Positions 25,893 through 34,902 are shown, numbered from the stretch's first letter. The stretch is 64,000 nucleotides of DNA from Hyphomicrobiales bacterium (GCA_017304475.1 JAFKKV010000016.1:62001-126000), one strand, 5' to 3'. The notes: generated from the letters alone by a model not told the origin. Numbers and translations: made by a program.

Positions 25893-26996
25893 CTAGCCGC
25901 GCAGGGGCCGGAAGAACGCCCTGATGTCGCCAGCGAGCAAATCCGGCCGCTTCATCGCGGCGGAATGCCCCTCGCCCGGCCCCACGGTCCAATGCCCCGC
26001 ATCGGTCACGACGCGTGCCATGGCCGGCGCGGCGGGTGCATTCGGCCTGGAGACCCCGCCCCTGCGTGCGCCACCGGGGGCCGCTCCGCCGGCGGGCCGT
26101 GCCGACGCGCCGCCAGGACTGCCATAACGGGGCCAGGACGATGCCTTGATCGCGCCGGTGAACCAGTAGAGCGAGATATTCGCCAGGAGCGCATCGCGTT
26201 CATAGGCAGCCTCGTCGTCCGCTCCGGGCCGGCCTCCTTCGCCGCCCCGGACCAATTGTTCCGCCGCCATCGCCGGCGGCAACTGGATGAAGGCATAGGC
26301 CTGCCCCCGGCTCCGCCATTCGCCCGTCTCGGTCAGGCAGGCCCTCTGCTCCGCCGGCCGCGCGTCGGCCTGATGCACGCCCGCCAAAGCCGACAGGAGA
26401 TCCAGGCGCATGCCGACCAGGGGATCCGACCGGACCTGGCCCATTTGCGCGGTGATCGCGGCTCCCCAGTCGCCGCCATGAACGGCGAAACGCCGGTAGC
26501 CCAGGACATCGCTCATCAAGCTCATCAGCAGGCCGGCGGTTTCGCCGGCCGAGAAACAGGGCTGGCCGGGTGCATAGGACAGGCCATAGCCGGGCAGCGA
26601 CGGGGCGATCACCGTGAAGGCATCGGCCGGATCGCCGCCGAAACGCGCGGGATCGGTCAGCCGCGGAATCAGCCAGAGCCATTCAAAGACCGAGCCCGGC
26701 CAGCCATGGCAGAGGATCAGGGGCGTCGGATCGGGCCCCCTGCCCGGAACGTGCAGATAGTGCAGGTCGACACCACCGAGCCACACCTTGAATTGCGGAA
26801 AGGCGTTGAGACGCGCCTCCACCGCGCGCCAGTCGAACCCGTCGCGCCAATAGGCCACGAGTTGCTCCTGAAAAGCGCTTTCCCCGCCAGTGGCGCGCTC
26901 GGGCCGGACGTCCGGCCATGGCAGGCGCGCCAACCGCGCTTTGAGGTCCTCGATCGCCCGGTCGGAAATGCGCAAGGTGAAGGTTACAGGTGTCAT
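25893..26996 (-). CDS. Epoxide hydrolase (alpha/beta-hydrolase with EHN domain), shortened cap and unusual C-terminal part
   Basis: A 367-residue alpha/beta-hydrolase. The N-terminal EHN segment (ISDRAIEDLKARLARLPWPD), oxyanion motif CHGWPGSVFEW and nucleophile Asp in VHGGDWGAAITAQM are normal. The catalytic histidine is probably in EGHSAAMKRPDLL near the end. The cap region between SRGQAYAFIQ and YERDALLANISLYWFTG is about 30 residues shorter than usual. The section after it is a Gly/Ala/Pro-rich stretch where most relatives have a conserved strand and catalytic acid, so activity is in doubt. It is divergent from soxR, across a SoxR box placed inside a 19-bp promoter spacer. Confidence 0.8.
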   Translation of the reverse strand: MTPVTFTLRISDRAIEDLKARLARLPWPDVRPERATGGESAFQEQLVAYWRDGFDWRAVEARLNAFPQFKVWLGGVDLHYLHVPGRGPDPTPLILCHGWPGSVFEWLWLIPRLTDPARFGGDPADAFTVIAPSLPGYGLSYAPGQPCFSAGETAGLLMSLMSDVLGYRRFAVHGGDWGAAITAQMGQVRSDPLVGMRLDLLSALAGVHQADARPAEQRACLTETGEWRSRGQAYAFIQLPPAMAAEQLVRGGEGGRPGADDEAAYERDALLANISLYWFTGAIKASSWPRYGSPGGASARPAGGAAPGGARRGGVSRPNAPAAPAMARVVTDAGHWTVGPGEGHSAAMKRPDLLAGDIRAFFRPLRG

Positions 26997-27041
26997 GCTG
27001 ATCGAGTGCCCCGCGGTCGCTGTTGAAGCCAGAGGGACGGG

Positions 27042-27072
27042 ACGCTAAAACCTCAACCAAAGTTGAGGTCAA
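27042..27072 (-). promoter_or_regulatory. soxR box: SoxR-type promoter of the epoxide hydrolase gene
   Basis: CCTCAACCAAAGTTGAGG (27051-27068) closely matches the SoxR box of the E. coli soxS promoter. On the minus strand it is flanked by TTGACC (-35, 27072-27067) and TAGCGT (-10, 27047-27042) with a 19-bp spacer, the over-long spacing that MerR-family activators correct by twisting DNA. The box therefore faces the epoxide hydrolase gene. It ends 9 bases before the soxR ATG and would also repress soxR. Confidence 0.8.
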
Positions 27073-27077
27073 GAGCG

Positions 27078-27539
27078 ATGAGCAAGATCGATCCGGCCGA
27101 TATCGGCAAGGGATTGACGGTGGGAGAGCTCGCCACGCGCAGCGGCGTGGCGGTGTCGACCATCCATTTCTACGAGGCCAAGGGCTTGATCCGGAGCTGG
27201 CGCAACAGCGGCAACCAGCGCCGCTTCCCGCGCGAGGTGCTGCGCCGGGTGGCGGTCATCAAGGTGGCGCAGCGCACCGGCATCCCGCTCGGCGAGATCA
27301 AGCAGGCGCTCGCGGCCCTGCCCGAGGGGCGCACGCCGACCATCGAGGACTGGAGCGAGCTGTCGGCTCGTTGGAGGGCCGATCTCGACAGCCGGATCGA
27401 ACGGCTCACCCGTCTGCGCGACCGGCTCGACGACTGCATCGGCTGTGGCTGCCTGTCGATCAGGGCCTGTCCCTTGCGCAATCCGCTCGATGAACTCTCC
27501 GAGGCCGGACCAGGACCGCGCCTGCTCGATCCGGGCTGA
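27078..27539 (+). CDS. soxR: Redox-sensing transcriptional activator SoxR
   Basis: A 153-residue MerR-family regulator. The winged helix ([20 protein letters not shown]) spans residues 13-32, and the [2Fe-2S] ligands are Cys120, Cys123, Cys125 and Cys131 in [14 protein letters not shown], identical in spacing to E. coli SoxR. It senses redox-cycling compounds by oxidation of the cluster. There is no soxS nearby; in non-enteric bacteria SoxR usually controls a few oxidoreductases or pumps directly. Here the divergent epoxide hydrolase is the visible target. Confidence 0.95.
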   Translation: MSKIDPADIGKGLTVGELATRSGVAVSTIHFYEAKGLIRSWRNSGNQRRFPREVLRRVAVIKVAQRTGIPLGEIKQALAALPEGRTPTIEDWSELSARWRADLDSRIERLTRLRDRLDDCIGCGCLSIRACPLRNPLDELSEAGPGPRLLDPG

Positions 27540-27632
27540 GCCTGCTTCGGCAAAGCTTCGTCCGGCACCGAAACATCCCGCTGCCCCGGCATGCGAAAAC
27601 GTCATGGTCAACGCCATCAACCGAGGCAGGTC

Positions 27633-27938
27633 ATGACCATCACGGTTTTCATTCGCTACCAGATCGACCCGTTCAAGCGCGACGCCTTCGAGGCCTATGC
27701 GCGCAATTGGCTGACGATCATTCCGAAATGCGGCGGTAATCTCCTGGGGTACTGGATGCCGCACGAAGGGACCAACAATATCGCCTTCGGCCTGATCTCG
27801 TTCGAGAGCCTGGCGGCCTACGAGGCCTACCGCGCGCGCCTGCGGGCCGACGACGACGGCCGCGCCAATTTCCGGATGGCCGAAGAAGAGCGTTTCATCC
27901 TCAGTGAGGAACGGACATTCCTGCGGATGGTGGCCTGA
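27633..27938 (+). CDS. NIPSNAP family protein
   Basis: A 101-residue dimeric alpha-beta barrel-type protein ([20 protein letters not shown] ... YARNW, and [20 protein letters not shown]). NIPSNAP proteins are small ferredoxin-like-fold proteins of mostly unknown role. It lies about 94 bases after soxR on the same strand and may be co-transcribed. GAGGCAGG precedes the ATG at 27633. Confidence 0.85.
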   Translation: MTITVFIRYQIDPFKRDAFEAYARNWLTIIPKCGGNLLGYWMPHEGTNNIAFGLISFESLAAYEAYRARLRADDDGRANFRMAEEERFILSEERTFLRMVA

Positions 27939-27952
27939 GCGGCCCGCCGGCG

Positions 27953-28849
27953 CTACGCCGCATAACGCTTGGCGCCGGCCACACAGAACACCACGGCAAC
28001 CGTCACCGCCACCATCGGCCAGCTGACCGGCTCGCCGAGCAGGACGGCGGCGATGGCGAGCCCGAAAAAGGGCTGCACGAGTTGCAGCTGGCCGACCGCG
28101 GCGATGCCGCCCTGGGCGAGGCCGCGATACCAGAAGACAAAGCCGATCAGCATCGAGAACAGCGAGACATAGCCGAGGCCGAGCCAGGCGCCGGGCGTGA
28201 TGCCGGTCCATGCCGCCGGCCAGGTGCAAAACGCCACCGGCGCCATCACAGGGATCGACAGCACCAGCGCCCAACAGATGACCTGCCAGCCGCCGAGCCG
28301 GCGGGACAGCACCGCGCCTTCGGCATAACCGAGGCCGCAGACGATGACCGCGGCCAGCATCATGAGATCGCCGGCAGGCGCCATGGCGAAGCCTTGGGTC
28401 ACGGCAAACCCCGCGACCGCCAGGCTGCCGAGGCCTGAAAAGGCCCAGAACGCCAGGCTCGGCCTTTCGCCCCCGCGCAGCACGCCGAACAAGGCGGTGG
28501 CCAGCGGCAGCAGCCCGATGAACACGATGGAATGGGCCGAGGTGACATGGGTCAGCGCGAGCGCCGTCAACAGAGGAAAGCCGACGACCACCCCGAGCGC
28601 CACCACCACGAGCGCGGCGAGGTCCCGGCGCTCCGGCAGCTTCGTCCCGGTCCCGACCAGCAGCATCGCCCCCAGCGCAGCGGCGATGATGGCGCGCGCA
28701 CCGGTCAGGAACAGCGGATCGAAGCCGCCAACGGCGACCCGGGTCGCCGGCAGGGAGCCGCTGAAGATCAGCACCCCGACGAAACCGTTCAGCCAACCGC
28801 TCAATGCGCCGTTCATCCTGTCGCCTGCTGTCGCATCCATGCCCGACAT
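27953..28849 (-). CDS. EamA/DMT family transporter
   Basis: A 298-residue inner-membrane protein with ten predicted helices in two EamA repeats (first LNGFVGVLIFSGSLPATRVA, second starting near WQVICWALVLSIPVMAPVAF). DMT exporters carry amino acids, nucleosides or metabolites. It is divergent from a MocR regulator across a long dyad, a frequent MocR-target arrangement. Convergent with the NIPSNAP gene. Confidence 0.88.
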   Translation of the reverse strand: MSGMDATAGDRMNGALSGWLNGFVGVLIFSGSLPATRVAVGGFDPLFLTGARAIIAAALGAMLLVGTGTKLPERRDLAALVVVALGVVVGFPLLTALALTHVTSAHSIVFIGLLPLATALFGVLRGGERPSLAFWAFSGLGSLAVAGFAVTQGFAMAPAGDLMMLAAVIVCGLGYAEGAVLSRRLGGWQVICWALVLSIPVMAPVAFCTWPAAWTGITPGAWLGLGYVSLFSMLIGFVFWYRGLAQGGIAAVGQLQLVQPFFGLAIAAVLLGEPVSWPMVAVTVAVVFCVAGAKRYAA

Positions 28850-28903
28850 CTCCTGATCGGGCGTGCTTGTGGACCGGCACGGCTTTCCTCTCCAGAGACA
28901 GTG

Positions 28904-28929
28904 CAGTACAGTTCGACCAAACTGTACTG
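28904..28929. promoter_or_regulatory. MocR operator between divergent genes
   Basis: CAGTACAGTT and AACTGTACTG form perfect 10-bp arms around CGACCA, ending 18 bases before the MocR ATG and 54 bases from the transporter ATG. Its length and position fit autorepression with control of the divergent transporter. Confidence 0.75.
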
Positions 28930-28947
28930 ACTACAGGAAGAGTACGG

Positions 28948-30351
28948 ATGCACCTGCCATTGCTAGCCTCGTCCGATGACGGCACGCTGGTCTCCCAGGT
29001 CATGCGGACGATCGCCAAACGCATTTCCGGGCGAATCCTGGGGCCCGGCGCCAAGCTGCCGTCGATCCGCGCCAGCGCCGAGGCCTTCGGCGTCTCCAAA
29101 TCGACTGTCGTGGACGCCTATGATCGCCTGGCCGCCGAAGGCCTGATCGAACCGCGGCGCGGTTCCGGCTTCTATGTCGCCGGGCCCGCGGCGCCCTTCT
29201 CGCTTGCCGACGCCGGCCCGCGGCTCGACCGCGCGGTCGATCCCTTGTGGGTGTCGCGGCAGGCGCTGGAGGCCGGCGACGGGGCCCTGATGCCGGGCTG
29301 CGGCTGGCTTCCGGCCTCCTGGATGCCCGAAGCAGGCCTCCGACGGGCCATGCGCGCGCTGTCGCGGCGCGATCCGATCAATCTCACCGATTACGGGCCG
29401 CCGCTCGGTCTGGCGCCCCTGCGCCAATTGCTGGCGCGCCGGATGGCCGAACACGGCATCGAAGCCAAGCCGGGCCAGATCATGCTGACGGATTCCGGCA
29501 CGCAGGCGATCGACCTCGTCTGCCGGCTGCTGATCGAACCGGGCGATACGGTGCTGGTCGACGATCCCTGCTACTTCAATTTCCACGCCATGCTGCGCGC
29601 CCACCGTGCCAAGGTGGTCGGCGTGCCCTACACGCCCACCGGCCCAGACGTCGCGCTGTTCGAACAGGCTCTGAAGACCCATCGGCCGCGCCTCTACATT
29701 ACCAATTCCGGACCGCAGAATCCGACCGGGGCGAGCCTTTCCCCGGTCACCGCGCATCGCCTCCTGAAGCTCGCGGAGGCCCATGACCTGACCATTGTCG
29801 AGGACGACATCTTCGCCGATTTCGAACATGAACCGGCCCCCCGGCTCGCCGCCTTCGACGGGCTGGAACGGGTGGTCCATATCGGCAGTTTTTCCAAGAC
29901 CCTGTCCGCCGGCATCCGCTGCGGCTTCATCGCCGCGCGGCCGGACTGGATCGAGGGACTGATCGACCTGAAAGTCGCCACCGCCTTCGGTTCCAACCCG
30001 GTTTCGGCGGAACTGGTGCTGGCGCTGCTGAAGGACGGATCTTACCGCAAGCATGTCGAGACCCTGCGCGACCGGCTGGCGCGGGCGCGTGGCCAGGTGG
30101 CCTCCCGGCTCAGGGAGTTCGGCCTGACGCCCTGGGTCGAGCCGCGCGCCGGCATGCTGCTCTGGGTGAGCCTCGCTCCAGGCATCGATGCCGCCGATAT
30201 CGCCCGCCGCGCGCTTGCCGAAAAACTGGTGCTCGCGCCCGGCAATGCCTTCAGCCCGAGCCGGAGCGCCAGCGGCTATCTCCGCTTCAATGTCGCCCAA
30301 TGCATGGACCCACGCGTGTTCGCCGCGCTCGGCCGGGCGCTCGACGGCTGA
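28948..30351 (+). CDS. MocR/PdxR-type regulator (GntR helix-turn-helix fused to aminotransferase)
   Basis: A 467-residue regulator. Residues about 12-80 are a GntR winged helix (KLPSIRASAEAFGVSKSTVVDAYDRLAAEGLI), followed by a fold-type I aminotransferase domain with DDPCYFNFHAM, NSGPQNPTGASLS and the PLP lysine Lys317 in GSFSKTLSAGIRCGF. MocR proteins use PLP or PLP-amino acid adducts as effectors rather than catalysing transamination. No pdxST or GABA genes are adjacent, so the target is probably the divergent EamA transporter. The ATG at 28948 is chosen because earlier starts would run through the operator. Confidence 0.9.
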   Translation: MHLPLLASSDDGTLVSQVMRTIAKRISGRILGPGAKLPSIRASAEAFGVSKSTVVDAYDRLAAEGLIEPRRGSGFYVAGPAAPFSLADAGPRLDRAVDPLWVSRQALEAGDGALMPGCGWLPASWMPEAGLRRAMRALSRRDPINLTDYGPPLGLAPLRQLLARRMAEHGIEAKPGQIMLTDSGTQAIDLVCRLLIEPGDTVLVDDPCYFNFHAMLRAHRAKVVGVPYTPTGPDVALFEQALKTHRPRLYITNSGPQNPTGASLSPVTAHRLLKLAEAHDLTIVEDDIFADFEHEPAPRLAAFDGLERVVHIGSFSKTLSAGIRCGFIAARPDWIEGLIDLKVATAFGSNPVSAELVLALLKDGSYRKHVETLRDRLARARGQVASRLREFGLTPWVEPRAGMLLWVSLAPGIDAADIARRALAEKLVLAPGNAFSPSRSASGYLRFNVAQCMDPRVFAALGRALDG

Positions 30352-30372
30352 GGCGGGGTCGCCGGTCGGCGC

Positions 30373-31158
30373 TCAGTCCGCCGTCGCGGCCGGGAAAAGA
30401 CCGGGCCAATAGGTTCCGTCTGCGGTCGGACGGCGGCCGAAAATGGCCTGGCCGACGCGCACGACGGTCGCGCCTTCGGCGATCGCCCATTCGAAATCAC
30501 CGGACATGCCCATCGAGAGATGATCGAGCGCAACGCCCGCCGGCGCGGTGTCGCGCAGCCGGTCGCGCAAGCCCCGGAGCAACCGGAAACAGGCGCGCAC
30601 CTCGGCCTCGTCCTGGGTGAACACGGCGAGCGTCATCAGGCCGCGCACCCTCAGCGCGGAAAAGGCCGGCAGCTCCTTGACGAAACGCTCGACCTGATCC
30701 GGCGCCAGGCCATATTTGCTCTCCTCGCCGGAGGTGTTGACCTGCACGAAGACGTCCAGGCCACGGCCCTCGGCCAACAGGCGCTCGTCGAGGGCTGCGG
30801 CAACCTTCAGGCTGTCCAGCGCCTGGAATTCGGAGGCGAAGCGCGCGACATATTTGGCCTTGTTGGTCTGCAGATGACCAATGACACTCCAGGCCACCGG
30901 CAAATCAGCCAATGCCTCGGCCTTGAGGCGCGCCTCCTGCACCTTGTTCTCACCGAAATTGGCGATGCCGGCCTCGAAGGCCGACCGAAGCGCGGGAATT
31001 GCCACCGTCTTGCTGACCGGCAGCAGGCGCACCTCGTCCGGCGCCCGGCCGGCGGCCATGCAGGCCGCGTCGACGCGCGCCCGGACGGCGGCGAGATTGG
31101 CGCGGATTTCGTCGACCGCGGCGGCATCCATGCGGTCGGGACGCGGGGGAAATGTCAT
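30373..31158 (-). CDS. YggS family PLP homeostasis protein
   Basis: A 261-residue single-domain PLP-binding TIM barrel (alanine racemase N-terminal fold). The PLP lysine is Lys50 in LLPVSKTVAI. FGENKVQEA, WSVIGHLQTNKAKYV and LSMGMSGDFEWAIAEGATVVRVG are the family motifs. It buffers intracellular PLP and has no known catalytic activity. Convergent with the MocR gene, itself a PLP protein; the association may be chance. Confidence 0.93.
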   Translation of the reverse strand: MTFPPRPDRMDAAAVDEIRANLAAVRARVDAACMAAGRAPDEVRLLPVSKTVAIPALRSAFEAGIANFGENKVQEARLKAEALADLPVAWSVIGHLQTNKAKYVARFASEFQALDSLKVAAALDERLLAEGRGLDVFVQVNTSGEESKYGLAPDQVERFVKELPAFSALRVRGLMTLAVFTQDEAEVRACFRLLRGLRDRLRDTAPAGVALDHLSMGMSGDFEWAIAEGATVVRVGQAIFGRRPTADGTYWPGLFPAATAD

Positions 31159-31455
31159 GCTTGAACCGTTCTGCCTGATAGGGGTCTCATCCCGGCCGGC
31201 AGGTTAGCGCAAGCCCGCCGCACATGGGCGTGGCACCGCTGCGCCCCTGACTTGCGGCAGGCGAATTGGTCTTGCCATCGCGGGCAAAGCAGTCCTTTTC
31301 GGCGGCCACCTGATCGGCCACACTCGCCTTGTCCCGAGGACCAGCAGCCGCATGCCCATCATTGATGCCCAGTCCCGACCGACCGGTACGCGCCGGAGCG
31401 GTCATCATCGCCGCGTCCTCACCGCTGCCCCCCATCCTGCCGCGCCGGGCCGGTC

Positions 31456-32346
31456 GTGCTGAACAACGACATTTCGAGAGCGACGGCGCTCATCCTTTTC
31501 GCCGTGGTGATCTTCGCCTGGGGGCTGAACTGGCCGGTGACCAAGGTCATCGTCGCCGAGGTCACCCCGCTGTGGACGGTGGCGATCCGCACCGGCCTCG
31601 CCTGCGCCGTGCTCGCCGTCCTGTTGTGGCTGTCGGGCCAACTGGTCCTGCCACAGCGCGGCGACATTCCGGTCGTCGTGGCGATCGGCTTCTTTCACAT
31701 GGTCGCCTTTTCCGCGCTGATGGCGGCGGGCCTCAAATATGTCCCCGCCGGCCGTTCGGTCGTGCTCGGCTACACCACGCCGCTCTGGGTGACGCCGGGC
31801 GCCTGGCTGTTCCTGAGGGAGGACATGCCGCCCCGGCGGCTGATCGGCATCGCGCTCGGCCTCTGCGGCCTCATCTTCATGTTCAATCCACTCGCCTTCG
31901 ACTGGAGCGACCGGCAAGCGCTGATCGGCAACGGCCTGCTGCTCCTTTCCGCACTGTCCTGGTCGGTCAGCATTCTCTATGTCCGGGCGCACAAGTGGAT
32001 CTCGACGCCGTTCCAGCTCGGCCTGTGGCAAACCATGCTGGCGACCGCGGTGCTGACCGCGCTGGCGCTCGTCTTCGAGCCATGGCCTGACATTCACTGG
32101 AGCACGCCGATCGTGCTCGCCTTCACCTATAATGTCCTGATAGGCACGGTGCTCGGCTTCTGGGCCATGGCGGTGGTCAACCGCAGCGTTCCCGCGACCA
32201 CCACCTCGCTCGGCATTCTCGGCACGCCGGTGGTCGGCATTGTCGGCTCCACGCTGGTGCTCGGCGAGACCATTGACCTGTCCCTGGTCGTGGCCACCGC
32301 CATGATCCTGACCGGCGTGGCGATCGGAACCTTCAGTCGGCGATAG
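31456..32346 (+). CDS. EamA/DMT family transporter
   Basis: A 296-residue membrane protein with ten predicted helices in two EamA repeats. It begins (GTG) LNNDISRATALILFAVVIFA with the conserved WGLNWPVTK. The second repeat carries LGFWAMAVVNRSVPATTTSL and GETIDLSLVVATAMILTGVA. A GTG start is used because no in-frame ATG precedes the first helix; I see no clear ribosome binding site. Substrate unknown. The 300 bases before it hold no supported gene. Confidence 0.85.
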   Translation: MLNNDISRATALILFAVVIFAWGLNWPVTKVIVAEVTPLWTVAIRTGLACAVLAVLLWLSGQLVLPQRGDIPVVVAIGFFHMVAFSALMAAGLKYVPAGRSVVLGYTTPLWVTPGAWLFLREDMPPRRLIGIALGLCGLIFMFNPLAFDWSDRQALIGNGLLLLSALSWSVSILYVRAHKWISTPFQLGLWQTMLATAVLTALALVFEPWPDIHWSTPIVLAFTYNVLIGTVLGFWAMAVVNRSVPATTTSLGILGTPVVGIVGSTLVLGETIDLSLVVATAMILTGVAIGTFSRR

Positions 32347-32450
32347 CGGTTCCAGGAAGAGCGCACGCCCGGCCGTTATGCCGCAGTCACGCGCCCTCGC
32401 TAGGCTGGTGCCGGTGTGTAAGATCCGCCGTCCTGACAGGAGGAGCAGAG

Positions 32451-33218
32451 ATGACCCAGTCTCCAAGCCAATTCGCCTGGTACGAGCTGATGACCACCGA
32501 TACGGAGGCGGCCAAGGCCTTCTATACCAAGGTCGTCGGCTGGGGCAGCGAGCCTTTTGCGGGCATGCCCTACACCATCTTCAAGGCCGGCGAGGCGCCG
32601 GTCGGTGGCCTGATGGAGCTGCCGGAGGACGCCCGCAAGATGGGCGCCCCGCCCCATTGGATCGGCTATATCGTCGTCGACGACGTCGATGCCGCGACCG
32701 ACAAGGCCAGGCGCCTGGGCGGCAGCGTGTATGTGGAGCCGCAGGACATTCCCGAGGTCGGCCGCTTTTCGATTGCCACCGATCCGCAGAAGGCCGCCTT
32801 CTGCCTGTTCAAATCGGCCAGCCCCGCGGAAAATCCGCCGGCGCCGATGGGCACACCCGGTCATACCGGCTGGCACGAGCTCTATGCCGTCGACTGGGAA
32901 AAGGCCTTCGCCTTCTATTCGGAGATGTTCGGGTGGCAGAAGGCCGAGGCGCTGGATATGGGCGCGATGGGGATCTACCAGCTGTTCTCCGCCGGCGGCG
33001 CGCCGATCGGCGGCATGTTCAACAAGCCGGCCGAGATGCCGGTGCCGGCCTGGCTCTATTATTTCACGGTCGCCGACTTCGATGCCGCCACCGAACGGCT
33101 GAAGAACAGCGGCGGCAAGGTGATCAACGGGCCGATGGAGGTGCCGGGTGGCGCCTGGATCGTCCAGGCGATCGACCCCCAGGGCGCCATGTTCGCGCTG
33201 ACCGGCATGCGCAACTAG
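32451..33218 (+). CDS. VOC family protein with two glyoxalase-like domains
   Basis: A 255-residue protein of two tandem vicinal-oxygen-chelate domains, roughly residues 5-120 (FAWYELMTTDTEAAKAFYTK) and 138-253 (WHELYAVDWEKAFAFYSEMF). It resembles the CFP30/Rv0577-like group. AGGAGGAG precedes the ATG. Metal-binding residues of true glyoxalases are only partly kept, so it may bind rather than convert its ligand. Confidence 0.88.
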   Translation: MTQSPSQFAWYELMTTDTEAAKAFYTKVVGWGSEPFAGMPYTIFKAGEAPVGGLMELPEDARKMGAPPHWIGYIVVDDVDAATDKARRLGGSVYVEPQDIPEVGRFSIATDPQKAAFCLFKSASPAENPPAPMGTPGHTGWHELYAVDWEKAFAFYSEMFGWQKAEALDMGAMGIYQLFSAGGAPIGGMFNKPAEMPVPAWLYYFTVADFDAATERLKNSGGKVINGPMEVPGGAWIVQAIDPQGAMFALTGMRN

Positions 33219-33226
33219 GCCCCGCG

Positions 33227-33256
33227 CCGTGCCCGCTGCGCGAGCCGCGGGCACGG
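33227..33256. terminator. Hairpin between convergent genes
   Basis: CCGTGCCCGC and GCGGGCACGG pair perfectly over 10 bp with a 10-base loop, 8 bases after the VOC stop and 26 bases from the convergent gene's stop. Probably a shared terminator. Confidence 0.55.
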
Positions 33257-33281
33257 CCGATCGAGGCCCTGCCTTGCGCGA

Positions 33282-33716
33282 TCACCACCCGCCCGGCAGG
33301 AACCAGGCGGAGTGAGAGGCCTGCCGCTCGGCGGCGACCGGCTTTTCGATGCGCGGTTCGGCCGGCAATTGCAGGACGGTCGCGCGCTGGCCCGGGCGCA
33401 GCCTGGTCAACATGACGATCTTGCCGTCGGCAAATTCCAGCGCGTCATGATGCATGTCCGGCAGATCCTCGTTGAGGTGCCGGAAGCGCGCCGTCCGCGA
33501 AGCCACCTTGAAGGGAAAGACGAAGTCCAGGATGTTGTCCCTGACCACATCCGCCGCAAAGACGAGTTCCGTCCCGGGCAGCAGGCAAACCGCCATATCG
33601 GGCGCGTCGCAAGCCGCGAAGCCCTTGGTCAGCGACATGGGAAAGCGAGTCGAGACCAGCTCGTCACCCACTTTGGCGGGCCGAGAGGCGACATGTTCAA
33701 GACTGTAATCACACAT
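33282..33716 (-). CDS. Conserved hypothetical protein (MCDYSLEHVASRPA type)
   Basis: A 144-residue protein starting MCDYSLEHVASRPAKVGDEL, with no signal peptide, membrane segment or known domain that I recognise. GGGAGGAG lies 7 bases before this ATG, and the upstream extension of the frame looks like non-coding sequence. The sequence is beta-rich with evenly spaced hydrophobic residues. I recall similar small proteins in alphaproteobacteria but cannot assign a function. Confidence 0.7.
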   Translation of the reverse strand: MCDYSLEHVASRPAKVGDELVSTRFPMSLTKGFAACDAPDMAVCLLPGTELVFAADVVRDNILDFVFPFKVASRTARFRHLNEDLPDMHHDALEFADGKIVMLTRLRPGQRATVLQLPAEPRIEKPVAAERQASHSAWFLPGGW

Positions 33717-33853
33717 GGAAGCTCCTCCCTCTTGCATCGGACCGGCGACATCATTGCCTTGCCCGCGAGAATAGCCTCGCAGATGGGCGAACTTGAGGCC
33801 GTGCGGCCGCGCCGCCATGCCTCCACGTGCTGCGCCCGCGCCGGAACCAGTGC

Positions 33854-34660
33854 ATGATGGACGAGCGGGAGATCATCGTGGCTGCCCATCCGACCAAGGT
33901 CATCGTCTTCGGCGCCACCGGCAATGTCGGCCGGCGGCTCGTTGCCGGTGGCCTTGCCCATGGCCACGAGGTCACCGCCTTCGTCAGGAGCGGCCAGAAA
34001 CTCGTCCAGCAGTGGAACGCCCAGCTGCCGGAGCGGCTGCGCGTCGTCGAAGGAGATGTTTTAGACGAGAGCGCCGTCGGCCAGGCGATCGAGGGCCACG
34101 ATGCGGTGGTCAATGCCGCCGGGCATGCCACCGATCCCAAAATGCTCGAACGCATCTGCGCTATCATCGTCCGGCAGGCCGAGCGCGTCATGGCGCCGCC
34201 GCCGCGGGTCTGGCTTTTTGGCGGCGCCGCCGTGCTCAATATTCCGCACACGTCCTATCTCGGCGTCGACCTGCCGGGCGTGCCCGCCATCTACCAGGCA
34301 CACAAGCGCAACTGGCACATGCTGAAGCGGTCGGCGACCGATTGGTCGTTGATGTGCCCGGGCCCCATGGTGCCGGCGCCGGACGGACGGCCGCGCGACG
34401 ACCTCAGGATATCCACCGAGGTCCTGCCCTACCCACTCGGCAACTGGGCGCGCCTTGCGCCGCGCATCGCGCTGGCACTGTCGATGAAGGCGCATCTGGC
34501 CGAAATCACCGTTGCCTATGAAGATGTCGCCGAGATCGTCATGACCCATCTGGCGGCCGGTGGCGATTTCGCCCGCAAGCGTGTCGGGGTCGCTCTGCCG
34601 CCGGGGCGGCGTCAGGAGAAACGGGGCTGGCGGCCGGGCCAGCAAGGCCCGGAGCAATAG
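33854..34660 (+). CDS. NAD(P)-binding atypical short-chain reductase
   Basis: A 268-residue Rossmann-fold protein of the NAD(P)H-binding (NmrA/YwnB-like atypical SDR) class. TKVIVFGATGNVGRRLVAGG (residues 13-32) is the nucleotide-binding loop, and HDAVVNAAGHATDPKMLERI follows the canonical pattern. It has no classical YxxxK pair, as usual in this group. Adjacent ATGs at 33854 and 33857 are both possible starts. The Arg/Lys-rich tail (GRRQEKRGWRPGQQ) is unlike the core and may be recent. Confidence 0.82.
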   Translation: MMDEREIIVAAHPTKVIVFGATGNVGRRLVAGGLAHGHEVTAFVRSGQKLVQQWNAQLPERLRVVEGDVLDESAVGQAIEGHDAVVNAAGHATDPKMLERICAIIVRQAERVMAPPPRVWLFGGAAVLNIPHTSYLGVDLPGVPAIYQAHKRNWHMLKRSATDWSLMCPGPMVPAPDGRPRDDLRISTEVLPYPLGNWARLAPRIALALSMKAHLAEITVAYEDVAEIVMTHLAAGGDFARKRVGVALPPGRRQEKRGWRPGQQGPEQ

Positions 34661-34902
34661 CGCGACGCAAGGAGGGCGGCACGGATCGTGCGACCGGCCC
34701 GCAATGGCATCTCGATCGAACCGGCCCAGGTCTTGTCGTGGTCGTTGAAACCAGGGCGGATCGATCAACATTCCGTCAGAACCGGTAGCTTTCCTACAGA
34801 TCCAGTCTTGTTGGACGCCGCTCGACACCGTATCGGCATCTCACCAGCAAAGATTGGCGATCCTGGCTCGCACCAGACGCAGGAACGGCTCCGGTATCCG
34901 AC

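Noticed and set aside
31187..31435. 82-codon minus-strand frame between YggS and the EamA transporter
   Set aside because: No ribosome binding site, no recognisable domain and Gly/Ala/Arg-rich composition of the sort seen in many shadow frames here. It could be a small gene but I cannot support it.
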